A DNA stretch of 20,634 bases from Palsa-883 sp035486355 (GCA_035486355.1 DATHNE010000308.1:1-20634), one strand, 5' to 3'; counted from the stretch's first letter, positions 6,679-15,337 are shown. The notes: generated from the letters alone by a model not told the origin. Numbers and translations are program-made.

Positions 6679-9600
6679 CTAGTTTGCTGCCAACGGAACG
6701 TTCCGACTTCGCGTTCGTTTGGCATCGCCACGCGGGCCGACCAGTTCATTCCACGCCGTGCGCCGTGTCACCACCTGTGCCGCCAGCGTATCGCGCGCGG
6801 CCAGCGCCTTGCCCCCGGCCGCAGCCAGCTGCCGGCGCAGTTGCGCATCGCGGATCAGCCGGCACAATGCCTCGAACCACGCCGCCTCGGTGTTCGCCAC
6901 CAGCAACCCGCCGTCACTTGCCGTCAGCGCCGTATGATAGGCCGGCATGTCGGACGCCACCACCGCCAGCCCCAGCGCCGCGTAGTCCATCAGCTTGATC
7001 GCCGATTTGCCGCGGTTGAAGTCGGTGTCGGCCAAGGCCGCGACGCCAATATCCCACGGCGTGTGGTGCGTGATCCAGTCGACAAAGCCCGGATAGGACG
7101 CCTTGCCAATCATCGAAGGTGCCACACGATTGACCCAGTCCGGCAACGTCACCGGGCCGACCACGCCGACCATGTCGAACACCACGTCCCCGCCGAACAC
7201 GCCAGCCACGCGCGCCAGCGCGGACGCGACTACCGCCCAGTCCTTTTCGTGCGTCGCCGATCCCATGAACAGGATGCGCACAGGGCCTAACCGCGCGCGT
7301 TCGATGCCCGGTGCACCCCACAACCGCTCATCCAATCCATTCGGCACCACGCGGACCGAGCGGCACACGTCGCGCAGTGACGCCGCCAGCGGTGCCGTGG
7401 AAGTCCAGACCGCATCGGCATGGCGCAGCATCCGTGCGACCACACGCGCACGCGGGCGCAGCACCGCTGCCTCGGGGTGATCGCGTGGGATATGCAACAG
7501 GTCGTCGTCGATGTCGTACAACAGCCGCGCCCCACGGTCCCGGCAGTGCGCGGCGACTGCGTCAGCGCTGTCGGTGTCGGCGATCGCATAGCGCTGCGTC
7601 GCGACGACGTCGGTGTGCAGCCGCGTCACGTCCCGCGCCTCGGCAAACACCACATCGAAATCGCCGGCGATCGCGGGATGGTCCAACGGTTGCAGCAATC
7701 GGATGTAGGCGCACGGGCTGAGCGCGCCGCCGTCGGAGCGTTCAGGTATCACCGCGATGCTGAGCCGGCCGGGACGGCGCAGATCCAGTCCGCGGCTCTG
7801 TACCGCCGGTGCGCGCAACGGCGCGGCATAGTCGGCCGCATAGAAGTCCGCCACCGGACGGCGCACTGCCGCCGGTGGGGCACGCCCCAGCGCGGTGCGC
7901 ACCGCGCCAAACACCTTCAGCCACTCCGCCACCGTCGCCGCCGGATCAACCAGCCAGGTCAACGGCCGGCCCTGCAAACGTTCCGGGAACGCCCCAATGC
8001 GCGTGGCCACGATTGGCAGACCGGCCTCGATCGCGGCGGTCAGCGTGTAGCTGTAGGTCTCCGGCCACTGCGCCGGGAACCACACGACATGCGGCCGCAC
8101 CTTGGCCAGCAGCCCCGGCAGCTCCCGCTCCTCGTACTTGCCACTGATCTTGATCCGCACGGCAACCACACGCGGCAGTTCGCGTTCGGGATAGCCAATC
8201 AAATGCAGCGCGATATCTTCGCCAGCGGCCTCAGCCAAGGTGACCACACTCGCCTCGCCCTTGTGGCCGGCCAGCACGCCAATCACCGCCACGCGCAAAG
8301 CCTGCCCCGCCGCCAGCTTTGGCGGGCGCAACGTCCAGGTCTTCGCCGCCACCGGCTCATGCGGCGCCAGCACCGCATTGCGTCCCAGACCGTATCGTTG
8401 CAATCGCGATTTCACATCCTGACTGGGACACAGCACGCGATCCGCCGCCAAAAAGAGCCGCGCATGGGTCCGCCGCCAGGCCAGGATTTCCCGCGCCCCA
8501 TAGTTCGGCCGGTGCGCGATACACGCATTGCACACCGCGGGTCCGGGCTCGCCGCAATAATTCTGCTGCGGCCCCGGCAACAGGTTCACCTGCGGGCAGA
8601 TCACGAAATAATCATGCACCGTGATGTCGTAGCCAACCTCCAGCCGATGCAGCAACGCGGTCAGATCCAGATCCATCCCCAGGATATGATGGATATGCGC
8701 GCGTGCCAGCGGCACGGTCCGCAGATAGACCAGCAGATCATCGATCCGCTCGCCCGCCAGCCGGAACGCCGAATGGCCGGGCAACGACGGCACCGACAGG
8801 CTGACCCCACCGGCCGACGCACTCAGCATCAGCACATGCGCAGTGCCCGCCAGCCGCGCGGTCAGTTCCTCCACATGCCGCTGCACGCCGCCGCCCAACT
8901 GATGCGAGATCATCAGCACCGTGGGCTGGCCCGACGCGCGCAGCAACGCCGCGGTCAGCGCGAAGCGCGCGGGCTCGGCCGGATCCAGCCAGACATGCCG
9001 CGCGACGGTCGCGGCATAATCGGGATAGCGCGCATCCAGCACATCCAGCGCGCGCTGCTTCTTCCTGCCGGCCGAGGCGCCGAAGCTGACATTGCCCTTG
9101 TGGAACACATAGGTGTCGCAGGCCAGTAGATGCCGCCAGCCCCGCTCGACGGCCCGCAGGCAGAAATCGTTCTCCTCGCCGTAGCCAAGGCCGAACGTCA
9201 CATCATCGAACGCACCCGCATCGTTGAGTGCCGCGCGACGGATATACATGCAGAAGCCGACGGTGGTCGGCACCTCCACGCTGCGGCCGGCATTGATCGT
9301 GCGGCACACCGCGTCGAGCTGATGCACGTCGAGTCCAAAGGCGGGCGGCCCGCCGGAGATGGAGGGGTAGCCGCAGATCGTTGCGTTGTTGGAGAATGGC
9401 GAGACCGTTGCCACGCGCGGCATCGAGTAGGCCTGCGCGGCGAGCCGGCGCAGCCAGCCGTGTGGCACCACCGTATCGCTGTTCAGCAGCGCGACATCAT
9501 GCCCGTCCGCTTCCGCCATGCCGCGGTTGACGGAGCTGACGAAACCCAGATTGCACCGGTTTCGCAACAGAGTGATGCGGCCCTCGACGGCAAGCTGCCG

Positions 9601-10278
9601 CAGCCAGCCCACCAGGCGGGGTTCGGGCGAACAATCATCCACCACGATCACCTGGCCTGGCGGCCGATCCGGATCATCCAGCACCGAATTCAGGCAGGTC
9701 TGCGTTTCTTTCAGTCCGCGATAGGCGGCGATGACCACGTCGACCGTCACCGCGTCCGGACATAACGGAGGCAGACGCCGCGAGGGCAGGTACTCTGCAA
9801 TGTCTACCGGCCGTTCGGTTGGCCAGCCGCGCGCGGCCCCGACACGGATATGGTACAGGAGCGGATTGGACTCCGCCTCGGGATGCATCTCGACGTAATG
9901 GGCGGCATCGAAGCGCGGGTGCGGATTGCGCCGCTCCAGTGTGCCCCATTTTAGATAGTGCAACAGCGGGGGAAAGCCTGACGTCACCACGTCGGGGTAA
10001 TGTTTCACATACCAGGCGCTGTCGAAATAACGGTTGGGATCGCGTCCTTCCGCCGCGCCATACAGAATATAATGCGTCAGCGGATCAAGCTTGAGTGCAC
10101 GAAGGTCCGGGTATCGTTCTATATACCAATCAACATCCAGGAATCCTCGCAGCTCGTTAATGGTCCGTTCATCAACGAAATCGGTCAGTTTCGGGGTCTC
10201 TGGCTGCGGCGCGGACATCACGCCAGCGATAGCAGGTTGCGCAGGTCGTTGCACCTCCGAAGGCAGTTTGCGCACCAT
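6679..10278 (-). CDS. Three-domain glycosyltransferase (GT2 + GT4 + GT4) with N-terminal repeats
   Basis: A 1199-residue protein, probably building a surface polysaccharide at the cytoplasmic face of the membrane. Residues about 46-163 hold three copies of a ~39-residue repeat (WYIERYPDL, WYVKHYPDV, HYVEMHPEA; each followed by PL..HY...G), as found in rhamnan-type glycosyltransferases. Residues about 178-430 are a GT2 domain: VDVVIAAYRG, VIVVDDCSPEP and the DXD-like LLNSDTVV. Residues about 452-800 are a GT4 domain with LGGGVQRHVEEL, a four-cysteine insert (C561, C575, C583, C586) and TAAIEAGLPIVATRIGAFPE. Residues about 840-1180 are a second GT4-type domain with LLYDIDDDLL, VVPNGLDERLW, GSATHEKDW and MDYAALGLAVVASD. 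No signal peptide or membrane helix is clear. The ATG at 10278 follows the DUF445 stop by 8 bases, suggesting coupling; ATG 10218 (MSAPQPE) is an alternative. No other polysaccharide genes are in the window, so the sugar is unknown. Confidence 0.88.
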   Translation of the reverse strand: MVRKLPSEVQRPAQPAIAGVMSAPQPETPKLTDFVDERTINELRGFLDVDWYIERYPDLRALKLDPLTHYILYGAAEGRDPNRYFDSAWYVKHYPDVVTSGFPPLLHYLKWGTLERRNPHPRFDAAHYVEMHPEAESNPLLYHIRVGAARGWPTERPVDIAEYLPSRRLPPLCPDAVTVDVVIAAYRGLKETQTCLNSVLDDPDRPPGQVIVVDDCSPEPRLVGWLRQLAVEGRITLLRNRCNLGFVSSVNRGMAEADGHDVALLNSDTVVPHGWLRRLAAQAYSMPRVATVSPFSNNATICGYPSISGGPPAFGLDVHQLDAVCRTINAGRSVEVPTTVGFCMYIRRAALNDAGAFDDVTFGLGYGEENDFCLRAVERGWRHLLACDTYVFHKGNVSFGASAGRKKQRALDVLDARYPDYAATVARHVWLDPAEPARFALTAALLRASGQPTVLMISHQLGGGVQRHVEELTARLAGTAHVLMLSASAGGVSLSVPSLPGHSAFRLAGERIDDLLVYLRTVPLARAHIHHILGMDLDLTALLHRLEVGYDITVHDYFVICPQVNLLPGPQQNYCGEPGPAVCNACIAHRPNYGAREILAWRRTHARLFLAADRVLCPSQDVKSRLQRYGLGRNAVLAPHEPVAAKTWTLRPPKLAAGQALRVAVIGVLAGHKGEASVVTLAEAAGEDIALHLIGYPERELPRVVAVRIKISGKYEERELPGLLAKVRPHVVWFPAQWPETYSYTLTAAIEAGLPIVATRIGAFPERLQGRPLTWLVDPAATVAEWLKVFGAVRTALGRAPPAAVRRPVADFYAADYAAPLRAPAVQSRGLDLRRPGRLSIAVIPERSDGGALSPCAYIRLLQPLDHPAIAGDFDVVFAEARDVTRLHTDVVATQRYAIADTDSADAVAAHCRDRGARLLYDIDDDLLHIPRDHPEAAVLRPRARVVARMLRHADAVWTSTAPLAASLRDVCRSVRVVPNGLDERLWGAPGIERARLGPVRILFMGSATHEKDWAVVASALARVAGVFGGDVVFDMVGVVGPVTLPDWVNRVAPSMIGKASYPGFVDWITHHTPWDIGVAALADTDFNRGKSAIKLMDYAALGLAVVASDMPAYHTALTASDGGLLVANTEAAWFEALCRLIRDAQLRRQLAAAGGKALAARDTLAAQVVTRRTAWNELVGPRGDAKRTRSRNVPLAAN

Positions 10279-10286
10279 ATGGCGTC

Positions 10287-11558
10287 TCAGAAAGCTACGC
10301 TGCCGAACACGGCGCGCAGCGCGGCATACAGCGCGCCGCCCGCCAGGAATCCGACCAGCGTGCCGTTGACCCGGACATATTGCAGATCCTTGCCAATGTG
10401 CAGCTCCAGCCGATCGGTGATCGTTGCGGTATCCCAGCCGCCCACCACACCGGCGATGAACTCCGACAGTTGCGCCTGCATCGATGGCAGCAGCGTGGCA
10501 ACGATCCCCTCCGTCGCACGTTCCACCCCGGCGCGTGCCGCCACGTCACCTTCCAGCAACGCGCCCAGATTGGCCAGCGCGCCGGCGAAGAACGCCACTG
10601 TCCGGCTGCCCGGACGCGCGGCATCGGCCTCCAGCGCGATCCGCAGCCGCGACCAGACATCCCACAGCCAGGCCTGCACTGTGTCATGCGCCACCACGCG
10701 CCGGATCGCGGCACCAATCTCAGCGGCGCGCTCGGGATCCTCCTCCATGCGCGTGATTTCGCGCCGTACCCATTCATCGAATGCCGCGCGCAGTTCCGAT
10801 CCATCCGGATCGATCTTGTCGAGTTCCGCAGTCAGCGTCGCCAGCACCCGCCGCGCGATCGCCGCGCCCAGCGCCCAGCCAACCAGCCGGCCGCCCTGCT
10901 CGCGCACCCGCTCCTCGATCGCCACCCGCAGCGCCTCCTCGCGCCCGGCCAGCAGAACCTTGATCTGCGCCAGCAGGAAACTCAGCACCTCCTGGTGCCG
11001 CCTCCCGTCCACCATCCCACGCAGGGCGCGCGCCACCACCACCCCGGCGCCGGGTCCACCCAGGATGCGCGGCACGATGCGCGCCACCACGCGCCGCGCG
11101 CGGCCATCCTCCACGCTTGACAGCAGCCGCGGCAGCATCGCCGCCAGCGCGGTCGCCGCCGGGCGCGTCGCCACCGGATCCGCCAGGAACCGGTGCAACA
11201 CCGCCGGTAGATCCAGCCGGCGCATGACACCGGCGACCTCGGGCCCGGTCACCACATAGGTGGCGACGAACCGTCCCAGCGCCCGCCCCAGGCGGGCCTT
11301 CTGCATCGGAATGATCGCGGTGTGCGGGATCGGCAGGCCCAGCGGATGACGGAACAACGCGGTCACCGCGAACCAGTCGGCGATGCCGCCAACGAATCCG
11401 GCCTTGGCCGCAGCCTGCAACAGGTCGGTCGCATAGCAAGGCGGCAGCGCGTAGCTGGCCAAGGTCAACGCCGCCATCAGCCCCAGCAGGCCCGTCGCGA
11501 TGCCGCGATGCAGGGCCAAGGCTTGGCGGGCCGCCCGGTCGGGGTTCGAGTCGCTCAT
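10287..11558 (-). CDS. DUF445 (COG2733/YjiN-like) membrane protein
   Basis: A 423-residue protein of the DUF445 family, predicted inner-membrane anchored with a long helical domain. A first membrane segment lies near residues 20-38 (GIATGLLGLMAALTLASYAL), followed by the family signature AAKAGFVGGIADWFAVTALF (50-69) and RHPLGLPIPHTAIIP (70-84). The middle is helical and charged, and the last ~25 residues (VNGTLVGFLAGGALYAAL) form a second membrane segment. The biological role of the family is unknown. The frame extends 20 codons upstream, but MSDSNPD at 11558 is the more plausible start. It is followed after 8 bases by the glycosyltransferase gene and is divergent from the RidA gene, with 109 bases between the two starts. 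Confidence 0.87.
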   Translation of the reverse strand: MSDSNPDRAARQALALHRGIATGLLGLMAALTLASYALPPCYATDLLQAAAKAGFVGGIADWFAVTALFRHPLGLPIPHTAIIPMQKARLGRALGRFVATYVVTGPEVAGVMRRLDLPAVLHRFLADPVATRPAATALAAMLPRLLSSVEDGRARRVVARIVPRILGGPGAGVVVARALRGMVDGRRHQEVLSFLLAQIKVLLAGREEALRVAIEERVREQGGRLVGWALGAAIARRVLATLTAELDKIDPDGSELRAAFDEWVRREITRMEEDPERAAEIGAAIRRVVAHDTVQAWLWDVWSRLRIALEADAARPGSRTVAFFAGALANLGALLEGDVAARAGVERATEGIVATLLPSMQAQLSEFIAGVVGGWDTATITDRLELHIGKDLQYVRVNGTLVGFLAGGALYAALRAVFGSVAF

Positions 11559-11667
11559 GTGCCGCAGGTCATAAGCGGAACCCGCGCGCGACGCACCTGG
11601 GTGTCCCGCTGCGGACAAGCTGCTACCGTGCGCGTCGCCCCGTCACACCCCGCACAAAGGACACCAG

Positions 11668-12018
11668 ATGCCAATTCGCCGCTTGCAACCGGAAGGCCGC
11701 CTCAGCGGCGCAGTGATCCGCGGCAACACCGTCTATCTCGCCGGCCAGGTGGCCGACGACCCGAGCCAGGACGCCGAGGGCCAGACCGCGGATATCCTGC
11801 GCCAGGTCGACGCGCTACTGGCGGAGGCCGGCACGGACAAGTCCCGCCTGCTGACCTGCCAGGTGTTCGTCGCGGATATCGCGGATGTGGCGGGCATGAA
11901 CCGGGCGTGGGACGCGTGGTACGACCGCGCCAATCCGCCGGCACGTGCGACGGTCGAGGCGAAGCTGGTCGATCCGAAGTGGAAGGTGGAGATCACCGGC
12001 ATCGCTGCGCTGCCATAG
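11668..12018 (+). CDS. RidA family (YjgF/YER057c/UK114) protein
   Basis: A 116-residue member of the RidA family, whose best-known members hydrolyse reactive enamine/imine intermediates made by PLP enzymes, protecting the cell from 2-aminoacrylate damage. The arginine that anchors the substrate carboxylate is present (R93 in NPPARATVEAKL), as are the following acidic residue in KVEITGIA and the early GNTVYLAGQVA strand. Length is a little below the usual 125-130. The AAAGGA at 11656-11661 places a good ribosome site six bases before this ATG. It belongs to a RidA-like subgroup rather than clearly to canonical RidA. The gene stands alone, convergent with the dsbD-like gene. Confidence 0.9.
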   Translation: MPIRRLQPEGRLSGAVIRGNTVYLAGQVADDPSQDAEGQTADILRQVDALLAEAGTDKSRLLTCQVFVADIADVAGMNRAWDAWYDRANPPARATVEAKLVDPKWKVEITGIAALP

Positions 12019-12034
12019 ACAGACCGGCAACACG

Positions 12035-12055
12035 CCCCTCCCCGTGCGGGAGTGG
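12035..12055. terminator. Hairpin between convergent RidA and DsbD-like genes
   Basis: CTCCC (12038-12042), loop CGTGC, GGGAG (12048-12052); CC at 12035-12036 pairs with GG at 12054-12055 beyond one mismatch. It resembles the hairpin at 6502-6521 and lies between two convergent stops (12018 and 12064). There is no proper T-run. Confidence 0.45.
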
Positions 12056-12063
12056 GGGTCTTG

Positions 12064-14106
12064 TTACGTCGCGCCAATCGCCCTCAATACCGTCTGCTCG
12101 GTCAGGATCTGCGGCAACATTGTCGGCGGCTGGTCGCCCGGCGGGAAATACAGATAGAGCGGCACCCCATCCCGCCCATGCGCCCGCAGGAACGCGGTGA
12201 TACCCGCATCTTGCCGGGTCCAGTCGCCTTTCAGATAGGCGACATGATGGGCGGCGAACGCCGCCCGCACCGGATCTGTGGCAATCGCGACGCGCTCATT
12301 CACCAGGCAGGTCACGCACCAGGCGGCGGTCATATTCACGAAGACCGGCCGCCCCTCGGCACGCAACGAAGCGAGCCGCGCCGCGGAGTAGGGTTCGGCG
12401 CCAGCCTCAGCCGTCGCGGCAGCCGGGGGAGCGCCGTCGATGCCGGTAAGCACTGCGAGTGCCGCCAGCAGCGTAGCGACAGCGACGGATTGCGCCAGGC
12501 GACGGCTGCGGCCGGTTTCTTCCTGCGCCACGCCGACAACCCAGCCGGCAAAGCCCAACAGAACCAAGCCGGTGACGGTGCCCAGCACGCCAGCTGCACC
12601 GGCTTCCTGGCTGACCACCCAGACCAGCCAGGCGCTGGCGCCGTACATCGGGAACGCGAGCCCCTGGCGTAGCCGGTCCATCCAGCGGCCTGGCTTCGGC
12701 GCCAGCCGCGCAACGCCGGGCACGGCGGCGAACAGTGCGTAGGGCGCAGCCAGCCCCAAACCCATGGTCAGGAACACCAGGATCGTCTCGGCCGGCGGAG
12801 CAGCCAGCGCGGCGGCGATCGCCACGCCCATGAACGGCGCGGTGCAGGGTGTGGCGACCAGCACGGCCAGCAGCCCGGTGAAGAAGCTGCCGCTATGCCC
12901 GCCGCGGGCCGCGTAGCGCTGCCCTGCGCCGGCCAGCCGGCTGCCGATCTCGAACACGCCGGACAGGTTCAGCCCGACGCCAAACAGCAACCAGGCCATG
13001 CCCGCGACAAAAATGGGGGAGGCGAACTGAAACCCCCAGCCGGCAGCGCTGCCGGCTGCATGCGCTGCCAGCAAAGCACCGCCGAGGGCGCCGAACGCCA
13101 ACAGCACACCTGCCGTGTAGGAAATCGCATGCGACCGCATGCGCCCCTGCGCCGCCCCGGCCGCCAGCCCGAGCGCCTTCATCGCCAGCACCGGGAACAC
13201 GCACGGCATCAGATTCAGGATCAGCCCGCCCAGGAACGCGAACCCCAGCGCCTCCCGCAGCGGCAGCGTCAGCTCCGGCGGCGGCGCGCCGGGGGTGGCA
13301 GTGAGCGCGACGTCGATCTCCTGCCCACTGCGATCGAGCACCGCCAGCACGCCGGTGAGGTCCGCGGCGGGTTTAAAGGCGCTGCCGGTTTTCAGTGACA
13401 GGGTGAAGCCGCCTGCACCGGTGGTCAGCCGTTGGGGCGCAGCGTCGTCGATGGTGCCGGGGGTGCTGGGGATGAACCAGGCATCGGTGACAGTGGCACC
13501 GCTGAGCTCTGCCCCCTGTACCCACAGCGTGCCGTTCGAGGTGATATGCGCGGTCCAAGGCGAGGACCGCGGGATACTGCGATCCGCCGCGGCAAACAGG
13601 GGCGCCTGGGCGGAAGGTGCGGCGGTCCCGGCTGGCAGGCTGAGGGTGAAGTGGGCCTGCTCGGGGACGCAGATCTCCTTGCAGACCAGCCAGCGCGCGG
13701 TGGCGGCGATGTCCGTGGCCCCGCTGCCGGGCACCGGCGTGACCGTCAGCGGCAGCAGCACGTCGCCAGTGTAGGAATAGGTCATCAGCGACCCTTCTGC
13801 GAGGCGTCGCGGGGCCGGCCAGACGATTGGCCCGGCCTTGGCGCCGGGCGGCACGGTCAGCTCAAGCGACGGCGGAATGCCGGCATCGCCGGGGTTCTGC
13901 CAGTAGGTGTGCCAGCCGGGCGCGAGGCGCAGGCGCAGGCCGATGCGGAACGACGTGCCGGGGCTGACCGCGTCGGTGTCGGAGACCAGGGAAACCGTAT
14001 CCCGCGCGCTGACGAACGGCGTGCTTTCCAGCGCCCAGGCTGGTGCGGCAAGGCCAGCGACGACGACGAGGGCGAGAAGCAGCAGACGCGATACCCGACG
14101 GAACAT
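12064..14106 (-). CDS. DsbD/ScsB-type protein-disulfide reductase
   Basis: A 680-residue inner-membrane protein that would carry electrons from cytoplasmic thioredoxin to periplasmic thiol proteins. Residues 1-25 are a signal peptide (MFRRVSRLLLLALVVVAGLA, then APAWA). The periplasmic N-terminal domain (about 26-280) has the pair C142/C146 in VCKEICVPE, the ScsB-like pattern rather than that of E. coli DsbD. The membrane domain (about 285-555) has the two transport cysteines C302 (LMPCVFPV) and C421 (ATPCTAPF). The C-terminal thioredoxin domain has C597/C600 in TAAWCVTC and a cis-proline at GVPLYLY (647-653). All three redox pairs are intact. The frame is open 50 codons upstream, but MFRRVS is chosen because it begins the signal peptide. 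No partner (ScsC, ScsD, CcmG) lies in the window, so its substrate is open. Confidence 0.9.
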   Translation of the reverse strand: MFRRVSRLLLLALVVVAGLAAPAWALESTPFVSARDTVSLVSDTDAVSPGTSFRIGLRLRLAPGWHTYWQNPGDAGIPPSLELTVPPGAKAGPIVWPAPRRLAEGSLMTYSYTGDVLLPLTVTPVPGSGATDIAATARWLVCKEICVPEQAHFTLSLPAGTAAPSAQAPLFAAADRSIPRSSPWTAHITSNGTLWVQGAELSGATVTDAWFIPSTPGTIDDAAPQRLTTGAGGFTLSLKTGSAFKPAADLTGVLAVLDRSGQEIDVALTATPGAPPPELTLPLREALGFAFLGGLILNLMPCVFPVLAMKALGLAAGAAQGRMRSHAISYTAGVLLAFGALGGALLAAHAAGSAAGWGFQFASPIFVAGMAWLLFGVGLNLSGVFEIGSRLAGAGQRYAARGGHSGSFFTGLLAVLVATPCTAPFMGVAIAAALAAPPAETILVFLTMGLGLAAPYALFAAVPGVARLAPKPGRWMDRLRQGLAFPMYGASAWLVWVVSQEAGAAGVLGTVTGLVLLGFAGWVVGVAQEETGRSRRLAQSVAVATLLAALAVLTGIDGAPPAAATAEAGAEPYSAARLASLRAEGRPVFVNMTAAWCVTCLVNERVAIATDPVRAAFAAHHVAYLKGDWTRQDAGITAFLRAHGRDGVPLYLYFPPGDQPPTMLPQILTEQTVLRAIGAT

Positions 14107-14239
14107 CACGGATCCGGTGAAGTGCGCCGCGTATATGGGCCAGCGGGACGTGTTGGACCAGCCTCGCGGATGCCTCGGAACTGCCGCGGCGACAGTCACG
14201 ACGACACCAGTCCCCGCGACCGTCGTCAGCAAAATGTAA

Positions 14240-14336
14240 GCGCCGCGGAATAACATCCCGCAATGGCCTTGTGTCTCCCAATCCTGGCCTCCTGACGGGC
14301 CGCGAGAGACCCCCTCACTCGCGGCCCGTTTTTATT
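14240..14336 (+). ncRNA. Candidate small RNA or leader ending at an orphan terminator
   Basis: The strong plus-strand terminator at 14296-14333 has no plus-strand coding gene in front of it; the nearest upstream gene (dsbD-like) reads the other way from 14106. A transcript starting somewhere after about 14110 would end here. Just before the stem is CCTCCTGA (14288-14295), an anti-Shine-Dalgarno-like motif seen exposed in several alphaproteobacterial small RNAs. The 5' end given is a guess; no convincing promoter was found. It could instead be an attenuator for the sulfotransferase that starts 26 bases later. Confidence 0.28.
14296..14333 (+). terminator. Strong rho-independent terminator
   Basis: CGGGCCGCGAG (14296-14306) pairs perfectly with CTCGCGGCCCG (14318-14328) over an 11-base loop, followed directly by TTTTT (14329-14333) and ATT. 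The T-run is on the plus strand only, so it acts rightward. Confidence 0.85.
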
Positions 14337-14358
14337 GAGGTCCACGGCAAGGGCGACT

Positions 14359-15272
14359 ATGGCTGACGACACGTCACGAGTGCCGACGCGCGCCTCGTTT
14401 GACCCGACGCTTTTCTTCGTGGGGGGGCTGCCCGAAGTCCGGCGCCACCTGGTGACAGATGTAGCTGAACGCACATCCCGAGGTGAGTTGCATCGGCGAG
14501 ACGCATTTGGCGAACCACCTGCTGCCGCTGCTGCGCCACGTGTTTGACCATCACAACGCGCTGCTCAATCACAAGCACACCGACGTGCTGGCGGAGATTC
14601 CGAGTGTTCCCGGCTACTCCGGCAACCAGGTGCGCCGTGTGCTGGCCACAGCGGTGCGCGAGATGCTGATGAGCCCGGCCAGGGCCGCCACCGCGCGCGC
14701 CGTGGGCGAGAAGACGCCGGACAACTTCCGGACAACTTACAACTTCCGGACAACTTTATGCTGTTCCAGGGGCTGGCGGAGCTGTTTTCCGGCGCACGGT
14801 TCATTCATATCGTGCGGGATGGGCGGGACTGCGCCACCTCAGCGTGGTTCCACAATGGGCGGGTCAATGCCGCCGAGCGGGCGGAAAATTTCGGCACGCT
14901 GGACGCCTATATCGAGACCTTCGCCCGGCATTGGGCCACCGAGGTCGCGCGCTGCTGGGCGTGGCGCGAGGCGCGGCCGCTGCAGTCCCGGCAGGTGCGC
15001 TACGAGGATCTGGTGGACCAGCGCGATCAGGTCCTGCGGTCCCTGTTCCGTTTCCTGAGCGTGGCCGCCGGCGATGCCCAGCCGGCCGCATGCCGACGCG
15101 AGGCCGCCTTCGAGGACCTGACGCACGGCGGAAGATCGGGCAGGAGGATCAGGCGTCGCTGTTCCGGCGTGGCGTGCCGGGCGACTGGCGCAATCACTTC
15201 ACCGTCGCGGACAACGCGAAGTTCCTCGCGATCGCCGGCACTCTGCGCACGCGGCTGGGCTACGCCGCGTAG
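14359..15272 (+). pseudogene. Decayed sulfotransferase gene
   Basis: Joined across frames, this is a PAPS-dependent sulfotransferase of roughly 295 residues. It starts at ATG 14359 (AAGGG upstream), with the 5'-phosphosulfate loop FFVGGLP followed, one base out of frame, by PKSGATW. In that frame there are two stops, TGA at 14453 and TAG at 14462, then good family sequence LNAHPEVSCIGETHLANHLL to VGEKTPDNF. A ~29-base tandem insertion at about 14728-14756 shifts the frame to MLFQGLAELF and the 3'-phosphate motif FIHIVRDGRDCATSAW. A one-base loss near 15127-15131 shifts it again to RKIGQEDQASLFRRGVPGDW and the end LRTRLGYAA. Three frame changes and two nonsense codons cannot all be sequencing error, so the gene is dead. 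Its former substrate cannot be told. Confidence 0.88.
14717..14756 (+). repeat. CCGGACAACTT tandem array (three copies plus a partial)
   Basis: CCGGACAACTT lies at 14717-14727, 14728-14738 and 14746-14756, with a partial ACAACTT at 14739-14745. The ancestral coding sequence was probably one copy (T-P-D-N-F). The surplus is 29 bases, not a multiple of three, and breaks the sulfotransferase frame. The pattern fits replication slippage. Confidence 0.85.
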
Positions 15273-15273
15273 C

Positions 15274-15298
15274 GCGGAACAACGTTGTGCTGTTCCGC
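15274..15298. terminator. Hairpin between the sulfotransferase pseudogene and phnX
   Basis: GCGGAACA (15274-15281) and TGTTCCGC (15291-15298) are perfect complements with a 9-base loop, right after the pseudogene stop and 39 bases before the 3' end of convergent phnX. There is no T-run. Confidence 0.5.
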
Positions 15299-15337
15299 CA
15301 GTTCGTCACGAAGGCTGAATGCCCCGCGCAGGTCGCC

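Noticed and set aside
7420..9129. A 569-codon plus-strand frame antisense to the glycosyltransferase
   Set aside because: Rich in R, Q, H and G with no recognisable domain, while the opposite strand has three clear glycosyltransferase domains throughout the same interval.
14107..14256. 50-residue N-terminal extension of the DsbD-like protein
   Set aside because: The signal peptide begins exactly at the methionine encoded at 14106, so the upstream codons are leader sequence.
14226..14474. Small minus-strand gene across the terminator
   Set aside because: The translation has no family features and spans a strong terminator and the start of the sulfotransferase pseudogene.
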